A stretch of 45,414 nt of DNA from an uncultured Bacteroidota bacterium (GTDB lineage Bacteria; Bacteroidota; Bacteroidia; Flavobacteriales; Flavobacteriaceae), in contig CACIXU010000014.1 in assembly GCA_902590705.1 (NCBI GenBank), positions 1-45,414 of the forward strand, written 5' to 3'. Both the position numbers and the translations under genes were made by a program. The notes beneath the pieces were generated by a model, which saw only the letters and a list, made by a program, of their open reading frames with translations, was not told the origin of the DNA and ran no database searches. This document shows, in pieces, positions 31,561 through 41,053 of the stretch. Within the stretch, counting starts at the first letter, position 1. Every line of letters begins with the position of its first letter.

Positions 31561-33168
31561 ATGAAGAATAACAAGCTAAATGAAAGAAGTAATAAAAATC
31601 ATGACAGGGAACATGCACATTGGGATCGCAGAGGTTTTTTAAAGACTCTTGGAATTGCTGGGGCAGGTTCAATCTCTTTTGCAGGCAGCTCGCTATCAGT
31701 TGTAAATTCTCATTTTTTAACAAATGCTCTATCAGAGGCTGATTCAGAGCGGATTTTAGTTTTGATAAGATTAAAAGGTGGGAATGATGGCTTGAACACA
31801 ATTATCCCCCTTTATGACTATGATCTTTATGTGAATAAAAGACCAAAGATTCATATTCCTGAAAATAGTCTTATTAAATTAAATGATGAATTTGGTATTC
31901 CAAAATATATGGAGGATCTAGATCCAATTTGGAAAGATGGTTCAATGAAAGTAATCAATGGAGTAGGATATGAAAACCAAAATCTTTCACATTTTAAATC
32001 TTCTGAAATTTGGGCTACTACTACTAATGATAGTTATGTGACTAGTGGTTGGCTGGGAAGATATTATGAAGAGAAATATATGGATTATATGATTAATCCT
32101 CCTGAAAAACCTTTAGCTATCCAAATAGGAAGTGGTGGCGATATGATTTTTAATGGTGATTTAACAACCTATTCTTTTTCAGTTTCTAGTCCTCAAAGAT
32201 TAAAGAGAGTTGCTCAAAACGGAACCTTATTTGATGTAAAAAGTTCGGAAATAGGACTTCATGCAGATCAGGTAAATTTCTTAAGAGAGGCGGCTAATAC
32301 TACCTTTAGATACGCGTCAATTATTAATGATTCCTACAATAACTCGAGTGATTATCAAGAATATGATAATAATAACTTCGATCTTCAAATGAGTTTAGTT
32401 TCTAGATTTATTAAGGGTGGATTAGGCACAAAAGTTTATATGGTTACATTGGGTGGGTTCGATACTCATAATAATCAACCGACTAGACATCAAAATTTAA
32501 TGAGCAGACTATCAAGAGCAATTAAAACATTTTATGATGATCTTCAAAAGCATGGTGTTGCTGATAAGGTGTTATCAATGACTTTTTCTGAGTTTGGTCG
32601 TCGCGTTGCTGAAAATGGTTCAAGTGGAACAGATCACGGATCCGCTGCACCTATCATGTTATTTGGTCCTGCACTTAGGGGGAGTGGTTTTATTGGAAAA
32701 CACCCTGAGTTAACTAATCTAGATAAGAAAGGAAACATGGCAAATACTACAGACTTTAGGTCTGTTTATGCAACTATTTTATCCGATTGGCTTTGTGCAG
32801 ATACCAATTACATCAATAATTCTGTAATTGGAGCTGAATTCAATCTTTTAGGACTAGGATTAGGATGTAATGGAGTTGAAAATTTAGAGTTGACCGATGA
32901 CCCTATTCTTCCGCTTCACGCTGCAGTTAATGACGACCAAGGAGCAAGTTTATATATATCGATAAACGAACCAAGCAATGTAGAGGTTGCTATTTTTGAT
33001 ATTTTGGGAAGGAAGGTAGGATCTGCATATAGTAAACAACTAAGTTCGGGAAGACATACTTTACCCCTCCGTTCAATCAAAGAAACACGTCTTCCTCTTG
33101 GGCAATATTTCTATAAGATTCGTGTAAATAATGATAAAATATATAGCAGATCTTTTTTAGTTAAATAG
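31561..33168 (+). CDS. DUF1501 protein with Tat motif and T9SS sorting domain
   Basis: A 535-residue protein. N-terminal twin-arginine motif DRRGFLK at residues 22-28 with hydrophobic AGAGSISFAG. A DUF1501 domain covers about residues 40-430; motifs include LKGGNDGLNTIIP near 72, LGGFDTHNNQ near 297, SEFGRR near 343 and TDHGSAAPIMLFG near 358. DUF1501 is believed to share the alkaline-phosphatase/sulfatase fold. The last about 80 residues form a type A T9SS C-terminal domain: VEVAIFDILGRKV, LPLGQYFYKIR and a final SFLVK. Its 3' end overlaps the convergent gene by 8 nt. It is likely secreted to the cell surface. Confidence 0.87.
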   Translation: MKNNKLNERSNKNHDREHAHWDRRGFLKTLGIAGAGSISFAGSSLSVVNSHFLTNALSEADSERILVLIRLKGGNDGLNTIIPLYDYDLYVNKRPKIHIPENSLIKLNDEFGIPKYMEDLDPIWKDGSMKVINGVGYENQNLSHFKSSEIWATTTNDSYVTSGWLGRYYEEKYMDYMINPPEKPLAIQIGSGGDMIFNGDLTTYSFSVSSPQRLKRVAQNGTLFDVKSSEIGLHADQVNFLREAANTTFRYASIINDSYNNSSDYQEYDNNNFDLQMSLVSRFIKGGLGTKVYMVTLGGFDTHNNQPTRHQNLMSRLSRAIKTFYDDLQKHGVADKVLSMTFSEFGRRVAENGSSGTDHGSAAPIMLFGPALRGSGFIGKHPELTNLDKKGNMANTTDFRSVYATILSDWLCADTNYINNSVIGAEFNLLGLGLGCNGVENLELTDDPILPLHAAVNDDQGASLYISINEPSNVEVAIFDILGRKVGSAYSKQLSSGRHTLPLRSIKETRLPLGQYFYKIRVNNDKIYSRSFLVK

Positions 33169-34135
33169 ATATAATTTCATCTGAAAATTTTTTCACTTTT
33201 TCCAATAGTGAAGCTAATTCTAGGCTATTCTTGTGACTCCACTTTCCTTCTTTCTTACCATCAGTCATACATCGATTAACTTCTTTTATCTGATAAGTAA
33301 ATCCGTTACCTACATTAGGAATTATATCTTCTAACAAGTTTGAATTATTTATCAATTTAATTGATTGTGTGTCATGCCATCTTCCAGGTAAGATAATTTG
33401 ACCTTTTGTTCCGCATATTTTAGCGTTATTCTCAGAAGGATTAGCGATTCCACAATAGAGCATAGCAAGGGCATTTTCATATTCTAATATCATTGAGGTT
33501 TGAATGTCAACCCCCGTAGGGCCCATCAGACTTTGAGCCTTAATATTTTTTGGTAAACCGAGTATGTAATAAGCAAAAAAGAGCGGATAAATTCCTATAT
33601 CTAAAAGAGCTCCCCCACCCTTTTTTGGGTCCATTAAACGATGAGAGTTATCGGCATCCAATCTGTAAAAGGAGAATTCTGCATAAATGAATTTCGGGAT
33701 TCCTATTTTTCCCTCTTTAATCCATTTTTTTGCTCTATTTATTGCTGGATTGAATCTTGACCAAAGTCCCTCCATCAAAAAACAATTTTTATTTTTAGCC
33801 TTGGCAATCATTTGTTTGATTTCAGTGGTATTTAACCCTAAAGGTTTTTCGCACAAAACTGCTTTTCTTGAATTAAGAGCATCAAATGTCATTTTTTTGT
33901 GATGATTATTTAAACTAGCGATATAGACTACTTCAACATCTTCATCTTCAAATAACTGATTATAAGATTTATAGGCCCTTTTTGCTCCATAACTATTCTT
34001 GAACTTTATTGCCCTATTAAAATTTGATGAGGCAACAGCAACCAAATCTGATTCTGAATTTTTAATTAGATCTGCAGCAAACTTATTTGCTATATTACCT
34101 AAACCAGCAATTCCCCATTTAACTTTTCTATCCAT
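33161..34135 (-). CDS. Gfo/Idh/MocA family oxidoreductase, cytoplasmic
   Basis: A 324-residue NAD(P)-dependent dehydrogenase. Rossmann motif AGLGNIA at residues 10-16; family motif CEKPLG at 95-100; GGGALLDIGIYPLFFA near 173-188 fits the trans-dihydrodiol/xylose dehydrogenase-like branch. No export signal is present. It is transcribed alone, convergent with the DUF1501 gene (8-nt overlap at the 3' ends) and divergent from a sulfatase gene. It probably handles a sugar inside the cell, perhaps a product of the neighbouring exported pathway. Substrate is unknown. Confidence 0.88.
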   Translation of the reverse strand: MDRKVKWGIAGLGNIANKFAADLIKNSESDLVAVASSNFNRAIKFKNSYGAKRAYKSYNQLFEDEDVEVVYIASLNNHHKKMTFDALNSRKAVLCEKPLGLNTTEIKQMIAKAKNKNCFLMEGLWSRFNPAINRAKKWIKEGKIGIPKFIYAEFSFYRLDADNSHRLMDPKKGGGALLDIGIYPLFFAYYILGLPKNIKAQSLMGPTGVDIQTSMILEYENALAMLYCGIANPSENNAKICGTKGQIILPGRWHDTQSIKLINNSNLLEDIIPNVGNGFTYQIKEVNRCMTDGKKEGKWSHKNSLELASLLEKVKKFSDEIISI

Positions 34136-34237
34136 TTTTTTTCAATTTATAAAAATCACATTATTTAATTGTTAAGCAAAACTCTTTATATGCTGGATTT
34201 TTTTTATTTTGCTCAAAATAATTTAAAAAAAAACTAA

Positions 34238-35839
34238 ATGAAAAAAGTAGCTTTAATAGTTTTGATGTTTCCATTATTATATGCTTGCCATCAACAACAA
34301 AAACCCAATATTTTATTCATTATGTCTGATGATCACGCTTTTCAGGCTGTTAGCGCCTATGGACACGGACTGAATAATACACCAAATATAGACCGCATTG
34401 CCAATGAGGGAGCTATTTTTAACAAGGGTTTTGTAACCAATTCAATTTGTGCGCCAAGCAGAGCGGTTGTTTTAACTGGTAAGCATAGTTTCATTAATGG
34501 GAAAGTTGATAATATTCAAGCTTTTGATTGGAATCAACCTAATTTTGCTAAAGATCTACAAGCTATTGGTTACCAAACTGCTTTAATTGGTAAAATTCAT
34601 TTGAATGGCTTACCCCAAGGATTTGATTATTCAGCTGTCTTGCCTGGTCAAGGACACTATTATAATCCAGACTTTATAATTAATGGAGTAAAGAAGAGAA
34701 TTAATGGTTATGTAACTACTATTACTACTGAGCTGGGATTAGACTGGCTTAAAAATAAAAGAGACAAAACAAAACCCTTCTTGATGCTTTATCAACAAAA
34801 AGCTCCTCATAGAAACTGGCAGTCAGAAGAGAAGTACTTATCCCTTTTTGATGATAAGACTTTTGATTTCCCTGAAAACTTTTTTGACAATTATGAAGGT
34901 CGTCCAGCCGCTGCAGCTCAAGAAATGATGATTTCTGCCACTGAGGAGCAGCTAGCAGTAACAAACGGTGCTGGAGGTCATGGAAGGTGGGGTCATGATT
35001 TTAAATTACTTGAAGATCCCTTTGGAAGGAACACCCGATTTAATAAAGAATTAGATCGTTTTACTCCCGAACAAAAACAAGCATGGCTTAAAGCTTACAC
35101 TCCAAAAAACGACAAAATGAGAGCAGCTAATTTAGAGGGTAAAGATTTGGCTCATTGGAAATTTAACAGATATCTAAAAGATTATTTAAGGACCATTCAA
35201 TCAGTTGACGATGGTGTTGGAGAAGTTTTAGATTATCTTGATGAAAATGGTTTAGCTGAAAATACTATTGTAGTATATACATCTGATCAAGGTTTTTATC
35301 TTGGTGAACATGGCTGGTTTGATAAGAGATTTATGTATGAAGAGTCATTTAGAACACCCATATTGATGAGATATCCAAAAGAAATCAAACCGGGCACTCA
35401 AATTGACGAATTGATTCAAAACCTAGATTTTGCTCCTACCTTTTTGGACTATGCTGGAGCTGAAATTCCCCAAGACATGCAGGGGGAGTCATTTAGAAAA
35501 GTTGTAAGTAAAGAGACCAGTGAATGGCGCGATGCAATTTACTACACTTATTATGAGTATCCTTCAGTTCATATGGTTAAACGTCATAATGGTGTTAGAA
35601 CCGATCGTTACAAACTTATGCACTTTTATTATGATATTGATGTTTGGGAGATGTATGATTTGGAAAAAGATCCAGCTGAGATGAAAAATATTTATAATGA
35701 TCCCAACTATACGGAGGTTCAAAAAATGATGCATAAAAGATTTGAAGAAATGCGCGAAAAGTACGGTGATTCAGACGAATTGGACCAAATGCATATTGAG
35801 AACTATCTTAGCCATAGGAAAAAAAGACGACAAGGGTAA
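34238..35839 (+). CDS. S1-family sulfatase, lipoprotein (GlcNAc-6-sulfatase-like subfamily)
   Basis: A 533-residue sulfatase with lipoprotein signal ending LLYAC (C17). Motifs: SDDHAFQAVSAYG (D31, D32), the formylglycine site C71-A-P-S-R, GKIHLNGLPQGFDY, KAPHRNW, and TSDQGFYLGEHGWFDKR. The SICAPSRAVVLTGKHS region, the LPGQGHYYNPDFI segment and YEGRPAAAAQEM resemble the subfamily that contains N-acetylglucosamine-6-O-sulfatases (S1_11 in SulfAtlas), but related subfamilies share these features. The C-terminus has the usual YYTYYEYPSVH and Y-KLMHFYYD. It is 70 nt upstream of the next sulfatase, with a terminator between. Confidence 0.9.
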   Translation: MKKVALIVLMFPLLYACHQQQKPNILFIMSDDHAFQAVSAYGHGLNNTPNIDRIANEGAIFNKGFVTNSICAPSRAVVLTGKHSFINGKVDNIQAFDWNQPNFAKDLQAIGYQTALIGKIHLNGLPQGFDYSAVLPGQGHYYNPDFIINGVKKRINGYVTTITTELGLDWLKNKRDKTKPFLMLYQQKAPHRNWQSEEKYLSLFDDKTFDFPENFFDNYEGRPAAAAQEMMISATEEQLAVTNGAGGHGRWGHDFKLLEDPFGRNTRFNKELDRFTPEQKQAWLKAYTPKNDKMRAANLEGKDLAHWKFNRYLKDYLRTIQSVDDGVGEVLDYLDENGLAENTIVVYTSDQGFYLGEHGWFDKRFMYEESFRTPILMRYPKEIKPGTQIDELIQNLDFAPTFLDYAGAEIPQDMQGESFRKVVSKETSEWRDAIYYTYYEYPSVHMVKRHNGVRTDRYKLMHFYYDIDVWEMYDLEKDPAEMKNIYNDPNYTEVQKMMHKRFEEMREKYGDSDELDQMHIENYLSHRKKRRQG

Positions 35840-35860
35840 ATCTAAATAGCCATTCATTGA

Positions 35861-35895
35861 CCCTTTTTAAAAATACTTTGAAAAGGGTTTTTTTA
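35861..35895 (+). terminator. intrinsic terminator between two sulfatase genes
   Basis: CCCTTTTT (35861-35868) pairs with AAAAGGG (35881-35887), followed by seven T residues. It ends the transcript of the sulfatase at 34238 just before the sulfatase gene that starts at 35910, so the two genes are separate units. Confidence 0.75.
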
Positions 35896-35909
35896 AAACA
35901 TAAATTCAA

Positions 35910-37331
35910 ATGAAATCGATTTGTGGTTGGTTATTGCTAATTATAATTTTTGGTTGCTCTCAAATTGAGTTGCCTCCAAATATTATTTTAATTATGGCTG
36001 ATGATCAGGGCTGGGGAGATGTGGGTTACAATGGGCATCCACACTTAAAAACCCCCAATTTAGATTCAATGGTTAAAAATGGGGCTGTTTTTACAAGATT
36101 TTACGCGGCAGGTTCTGTATGTTCTCCTACCCGGGCAAGTGTAATGACTGGAAGACATCCTGAAAGAATGGGTATTTGCGGAGCAAACTGTGGTCACATT
36201 TTAACTGAAGAAATTACACTAGCTGAATTAGTAAAACAAAAAGGATATCGTACAGGACATTTTGGAAAGTGGCATTTGGGGACGCTCACTAAAGATATTT
36301 TAGATGCAAACCGTGGTGGAAGACAACAAAACGATATTCATTATGCACCCCCCAAAAATCACGGTTTTGATGTGAGTTTTGTAACAGAGTCCAAAGTACC
36401 AACTTGGGACCCAATGATTACACCCCCTAAAAATTCAGGTGATGTCAATGGCTCTTTAATTGAGGGAGAGCCATTTGGCACCTACTATTGGTCTGAGTCT
36501 GGAATACGAGTGATAGAAAATCTTGAGGGAGATGATTCACGTATAATAATGGATAGGGTCATTCCATTTATTGAAAAAGCTGTTTCAGATCGCCTTCCGT
36601 TTTTATCTATTATATGGTTTCATGCTCCTCACTTACCAGTACTTACAGGTGAAAAGTACAAATCACTTTATTCAGGATTAAGCGAAGATGAGCAAGAGTA
36701 TTATGGTGTAATAACCGCTCTAGATGAACAAGTGGGTAGGTTAAGAAAAAAGTTAAAAAGTTTAAATATTTACGATAATACCTTAGTATTTTATACCTCT
36801 GATAATGGCCCTGAAACCCAAAAAGAGGTAAGGGAGGGCAAGATTCCTTTCGGAAGAACGCGTGGGAGGACAAATGGTCTACGAGGAAGAAAGAGAAGCC
36901 TTTACGAAGGGGGGATTAGGGTTCCAGGAATCGTGGAGTGGCCAAGAAAGATCAAATCAGGAACAGTTATAAATGTTCCGTGCTTTACCTCTGACTATTT
37001 TCCAACTATTGCTAAAATTTTAGGTATTGATATAGACAAATTTAAGAGATCCTATGATGGTCAGGACCTTCAACCCTATTGGTCTGAACAAAAAGATAAA
37101 AGAGACAAACCACTTGCTTTTCAATTTAAAAAAAAATATGCTTTGATTGATAATGAATTCAAGTTCATGGGAGGTGCAAAAGAAAACTGTAGACTCTATA
37201 ATTTAGTTACAGATCCTACAGAGCAAGTCGATGTTTCAACCCAATATCCTAAAAAGTTTAAATCACTTTCAAATTTTTATCAAAAGTGGCATTATTCCGT
37301 TCAAAAAAGCAATATGGGATTAGAATATTGA
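35910..37331 (+). CDS. S1-family sulfatase, lipoprotein
   Basis: A 473-residue sulfatase with lipoprotein signal ending IIIFGC (C16). Motifs: MADDQGWGDVGYNGH (D31, D32), the formylglycine site C71-S-P-T-R, HFGKWHLG, HAPHLPV, and TSDNGPETQ. The NGH-PHLKTPNLD start and the GPE after SDNG suggest the arylsulfatase-like branch common in Planctomycetes and Bacteroidota. It is expected in the periplasm or at the cell surface, acting on sulfated polysaccharides. It lies just after a terminator, 44 nt before the acyl-CoA thioesterase gene. Substrate unknown. Confidence 0.92.
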   Translation: MKSICGWLLLIIIFGCSQIELPPNIILIMADDQGWGDVGYNGHPHLKTPNLDSMVKNGAVFTRFYAAGSVCSPTRASVMTGRHPERMGICGANCGHILTEEITLAELVKQKGYRTGHFGKWHLGTLTKDILDANRGGRQQNDIHYAPPKNHGFDVSFVTESKVPTWDPMITPPKNSGDVNGSLIEGEPFGTYYWSESGIRVIENLEGDDSRIIMDRVIPFIEKAVSDRLPFLSIIWFHAPHLPVLTGEKYKSLYSGLSEDEQEYYGVITALDEQVGRLRKKLKSLNIYDNTLVFYTSDNGPETQKEVREGKIPFGRTRGRTNGLRGRKRSLYEGGIRVPGIVEWPRKIKSGTVINVPCFTSDYFPTIAKILGIDIDKFKRSYDGQDLQPYWSEQKDKRDKPLAFQFKKKYALIDNEFKFMGGAKENCRLYNLVTDPTEQVDVSTQYPKKFKSLSNFYQKWHYSVQKSNMGLEY

Positions 37332-37375
37332 ATTAAGTACTACCTTACAAATATTTAATATTTTATTTCTTTTTT

Positions 37376-38236
37376 ATGAAACAAATAAAGGATTTAATTG
37401 ACTTAATAAACTTGGAAAAGGTTGGAGAAAATATTTTTCAAGGGAAAAATTTCCAAACGCCATGGGGTAGAGTTTTTGGAGGGCAAGTATTAGCTCAATC
37501 CCTAAATGCAGCCTATGCGACCGTCCCCGATGATCGGTATGCTCATTCTATGCATGGATATTTTATTTTAGGTGGTAATCTTGATATACCAATTACATAT
37601 GAGGTAGATATTATTCGAGATGGTAAAAGTTTTACAACTCGAAGGGTAGTAGCTTTCCAGGAAGGTAGAGCTATTTTTAACATGTCGGCTTCATTTCAAT
37701 TGCGTCAAGAAGGTGTAAATCATCAATTTGCCATGCCCAATTTGATTCCTCCAGAAAAACTTTTAAGCGACTTGGAACAATTAGAGGTTCAAAAAATTGC
37801 TCCGAAAGTATACAATCGATTTAAAAAAATTAAGCCTGAGGTAATTGAGTTCCGGCCCATAGAAAAACTTAATCTAAATAACGCAGTAGATGAGCCGGCG
37901 GAAAGTAATTTTTGGTTGCGTTCCAAGGAGAAAACTCCTTTTGAAATGCCAATCCAGCACCAGCTTTTAGCCTATATTTCAGATTATGGCTTATTGCGAA
38001 CAGCTACCTTACCTCATCGAAATGAATTAAGTTCGGGAAATACCTTTTTTGCGAGTTTAGATCACGCACTATGGTTTCATAGAGACTTCAGCTTCGATAA
38101 GTGGTTACTCTACTCAACTGATAGCCCAAGTGCATCAAACGCTAGAGGGTTTGCCAGGGGATCCATATACGATCAGAGTGGATTTTTGATTGCCTCTTCA
38201 GCACAGGAAGGATTAATAAGACAGATTATTACATGA
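37376..38236 (+). CDS. tesB: acyl-CoA thioesterase II
   Basis: A 286-residue double-hotdog acyl-CoA thioesterase. Features: TPWGRVFGGQVLAQSL near residues 22-38, AHSMHGYFILGG near 54-65, SFTTRRVVAFQ, FFASLDHALWFHR near 222-234 (aspartate of the active site), and a C-terminal segment S-x-S-A-x-x-A-R-G-F-A-R-G-SIYD followed by S-S-A-Q-E-G-L-I-R (catalytic Q). It hydrolyses medium to long acyl-CoA in the cytoplasm. Length is typical for TesB. It is a housekeeping gene between two sulfatase genes, with no obvious functional link. Confidence 0.92.
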   Translation: MKQIKDLIDLINLEKVGENIFQGKNFQTPWGRVFGGQVLAQSLNAAYATVPDDRYAHSMHGYFILGGNLDIPITYEVDIIRDGKSFTTRRVVAFQEGRAIFNMSASFQLRQEGVNHQFAMPNLIPPEKLLSDLEQLEVQKIAPKVYNRFKKIKPEVIEFRPIEKLNLNNAVDEPAESNFWLRSKEKTPFEMPIQHQLLAYISDYGLLRTATLPHRNELSSGNTFFASLDHALWFHRDFSFDKWLLYSTDSPSASNARGFARGSIYDQSGFLIASSAQEGLIRQIIT

Positions 38237-38295
38237 ACATAATATAATAAAGTATGGTTTTGCTTCAGTTAAACAATTATTGAACAATTAAAAAT

Positions 38296-39630
38296 ATGAG
38301 TAAGTTTATAAATATTCTGATTTGCATTATTGGGATTTTATTTTTTCAATTTTGCACAAAATCATCTGATCATGAAAGATCATCAGAAGATAAAAACTTA
38401 ACTAATCCACCTAATATTTTATTAATTATTGCAGATGATATGGGTATTGATTTTACTCCTGGTTATAATGTGGGAGATATAAAGCCAATTATGCCAAATT
38501 TATCTCAACTTCAAGCTGAAGGTATTATTTATGATAATGTTTGGTCAGCTCCAATATGTGCACCTACAAGGGCATCTATAATTACTGGTAAATATGGAAT
38601 TCATAATGGGGTTCTTAATACATCTGGTGCAGGAACAATAAAAGAATCCGAAAAAACCATTCAAGCATATTTAGATGAAAAATTAGGTAAAGTTTATGCA
38701 CATGCTGTTATAGGAAAATGGCATTTGTCTAATCAGGAACCTAGCCGTCCTAACCAAATGGGTATAGATTACTTTGCAGGCTTGATTCCAGGTACTGTCT
38801 CAGATTATAACCTCTGGGATTTAACAATCAATGGTCAGACTCAGACCAATTCTGATTACATTACTTCAAAATTTACCGACTTGGCTATTAATTGGATTAG
38901 GGGAAAAGACCAACCTTGGTTTTGCTGGTTAGCCTATACTGCACCTCATTCCCCTTTTCATTTACCCCCGAATGAAATGCATTCCCAAGGTGAAATTTCA
39001 TCAAGCCAAGGCATTATTGATAACAACCCTTTCCCTTATTATATTGCGATGATTGAAAGTATTGATTATGAAATGGGCAGGCTGTTGAGAACTATTCCCA
39101 GTGATCAAAAAGAAAATACCTTGATTATTTTTTTAGGAGATAATGGAACTCCTGGAAAGGTAATCCAAGGACCTTATGAGATTAATCGATCTAAAGGCTC
39201 ACTTCACCAAGGTGGCATTCATGTGCCATTGGTAATTTCAGGACCATTGGTTACTAGAAAGGGAGAACGTGATCAAAGTTTGATTCATACTGCTGACATT
39301 TTTTCAACGATCGCAGAAGCAGCAGGAATTAGCGAATCAAAATATTTTAATAGTCAAAGCTTTTATAATACATTATCTAATTCTACACTTTCAGCAAGAG
39401 TCTACAATTATTCTGAGATCCTTGATAATGACAAACCCGCTAAATCAGGTTTTACTATTCGAAATGAACGCTATAAGTTGATTGTGTTAGATAATAATTC
39501 ATATAGGTTTTATGATCTAAAAAATGACCCATTTGAAAAAAATAATTTAATGAATGGTAATTTATCAATCGAACTGGAAAATATTTTGGATAAGTTGATA
39601 ATAGAGGCCTCTAATTTTAGGAAAAAATAA
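38296..39630 (+). CDS. S1-family sulfatase, lipoprotein
   Basis: A 444-residue sulfatase with a predicted lipoprotein signal ending FFQFC (C20; phenylalanine before the Cys is not ideal). Motifs: IADDMGIDFTPGY (D47, D48, with an atypical continuation instead of GxGD), the formylglycine site C88-A-P-T-R, GKWHLSNQEP, TAPHSPFH, and LGDNGTPGKV. It is a compact member, likely acting on carbohydrate sulfate esters. Transcribed from its own 59-nt upstream gap; the following gene, rmuC, is 137 nt away. Substrate unknown. Confidence 0.9.
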   Translation: MSKFINILICIIGILFFQFCTKSSDHERSSEDKNLTNPPNILLIIADDMGIDFTPGYNVGDIKPIMPNLSQLQAEGIIYDNVWSAPICAPTRASIITGKYGIHNGVLNTSGAGTIKESEKTIQAYLDEKLGKVYAHAVIGKWHLSNQEPSRPNQMGIDYFAGLIPGTVSDYNLWDLTINGQTQTNSDYITSKFTDLAINWIRGKDQPWFCWLAYTAPHSPFHLPPNEMHSQGEISSSQGIIDNNPFPYYIAMIESIDYEMGRLLRTIPSDQKENTLIIFLGDNGTPGKVIQGPYEINRSKGSLHQGGIHVPLVISGPLVTRKGERDQSLIHTADIFSTIAEAAGISESKYFNSQSFYNTLSNSTLSARVYNYSEILDNDKPAKSGFTIRNERYKLIVLDNNSYRFYDLKNDPFEKNNLMNGNLSIELENILDKLIIEASNFRKK

Positions 39631-39767
39631 AATTATTTATTATTAAAATAAGTTATGGCCCTAATTTTCGATATTATTTTGATTTTAAATGGGTGTTTAT
39701 TACTTTTTTAAGACTGCTGTTCTAACTGTCTCTTTTCTTTATAATTTGCAATAATTAAGATCACTCA

Positions 39768-41051
39768 ATGGAAATTATTTTATTACTAATATCTGTTTTA
39801 AGTTTAGCATTATTATTCTTTTTATTGTTTAAAAAACAAGATAAAGCAAATCTTTCAGGGCAGTTAAGGGAATTAATTAAAGGGGAGTTTTATCAAAACC
39901 GTGAGGAATTGAATAAAAACTTAAGAGAAACGCGTTTGGAAATTACCCAGAGTATAGATAGGTTAAATGAAGTCCTATCTAAAAAAGCTAAAGAGGATCG
40001 AGATGAATTAAGAAATACACTGAAAGACTTTCAAGAATCTTTTTCCAAAAATGTTACTGCTTTTAACGAATTACAAAAACAAAACTTTGAACGCCTTAAT
40101 AAAAAGCAGGATGAGTTGATAAAATCAACGGAGATCAAGTTAGAAAAGATGCGAGAGACCGTTGACGAAAAGTTACATAAGACACTTGAAGATCGATTAG
40201 GTAAATCATTTGAAGTTGTAACTCAGCAATTATTAAAGGTACAAAAAGGATTAGTTGAGATGCAAACACTTGCATCTGGGGTAGGCGATCTAAAAAAGGT
40301 ATTAAGTAATGTTAAAACCAGTGGTGTATTAGGTGAGATACAATTAGGAAATATTTTAGAGCAAATCCTTGCTCCTGAACAATATGACGCCAATGTTAAA
40401 ACAAAAAAAGAATCTGATGCTTTAGTAGAATTTGCAATTAAACTTCCTGGTAAAAGTCATAGCAGTGGGCCTGTTTATCTTCCAGTTGATGCAAAGTTTC
40501 CACAAGAAGATTATGCTCGCCTTCAATCAGCATATGAATCAGGAGATAGTGCTATAATTGAAAACTCATTACGAGCACTATTGAACTCTATTAAAAAGTT
40601 TGCTCGAGATATTTCTGAGCGATACCTAGATCCGCCTCATACTACTGATTTTGGTATAATGTTTCTGCCATTTGAAGGTCTTTATGCAGAAGTCACTCGT
40701 CATCCAGAAATTATTTCTTCATTACAGCGTGAAAATAAAATTATTATTACAGGTCCAACTACTCTTGCGGCTATGCTAAATAGCTTACAAATGGGATTTA
40801 AAACATTGGCGATTCAAAAACGTAGTAGTGAGGTTTGGGAAATATTAGCTAACGTAAAAAAAGAATTTTCTGCCTTTGGAAATGTATTAGAGAAGGCTCA
40901 GAAAAAGATCAAGGAGGCTGACAATGAAATTGAAAAAATGGTTACTACCCGTACTAGAATGATGCTTTCTAAACTCAAAAAAGTTGAACAGATAGATATT
41001 TCGAAACCAAAAAAAGATTTGGAAGAAGAAGATACTTTTAAATTACAATAA
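39768..41051 (+). CDS. rmuC: DNA recombination protein RmuC
   Basis: A 427-residue protein. One N-terminal membrane helix (residues 3-22), a long coiled coil rich in Lys/Glu (about 30-160), then the RmuC nuclease-like core. Core motifs: SGVLGEIQLGNILEQIL near 185-201, LPVDAKFPQEDYARL near 239-253, and FLPFEGLYAEV near 299-309, with the later GPTTLAAMLNSLQMGF. RmuC limits inversion and rearrangement between repeats and is proposed to be a DNA-end nuclease. Its stop is 2 nt from the stop of the convergent cytochrome gene. Confidence 0.93.
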   Translation: MEIILLLISVLSLALLFFLLFKKQDKANLSGQLRELIKGEFYQNREELNKNLRETRLEITQSIDRLNEVLSKKAKEDRDELRNTLKDFQESFSKNVTAFNELQKQNFERLNKKQDELIKSTEIKLEKMRETVDEKLHKTLEDRLGKSFEVVTQQLLKVQKGLVEMQTLASGVGDLKKVLSNVKTSGVLGEIQLGNILEQILAPEQYDANVKTKKESDALVEFAIKLPGKSHSSGPVYLPVDAKFPQEDYARLQSAYESGDSAIIENSLRALLNSIKKFARDISERYLDPPHTTDFGIMFLPFEGLYAEVTRHPEIISSLQRENKIIITGPTTLAAMLNSLQMGFKTLAIQKRSSEVWEILANVKKEFSAFGNVLEKAQKKIKEADNEIEKMVTTRTRMMLSKLKKVEQIDISKPKKDLEEEDTFKLQ

Positions 41052-41053
41052 AC

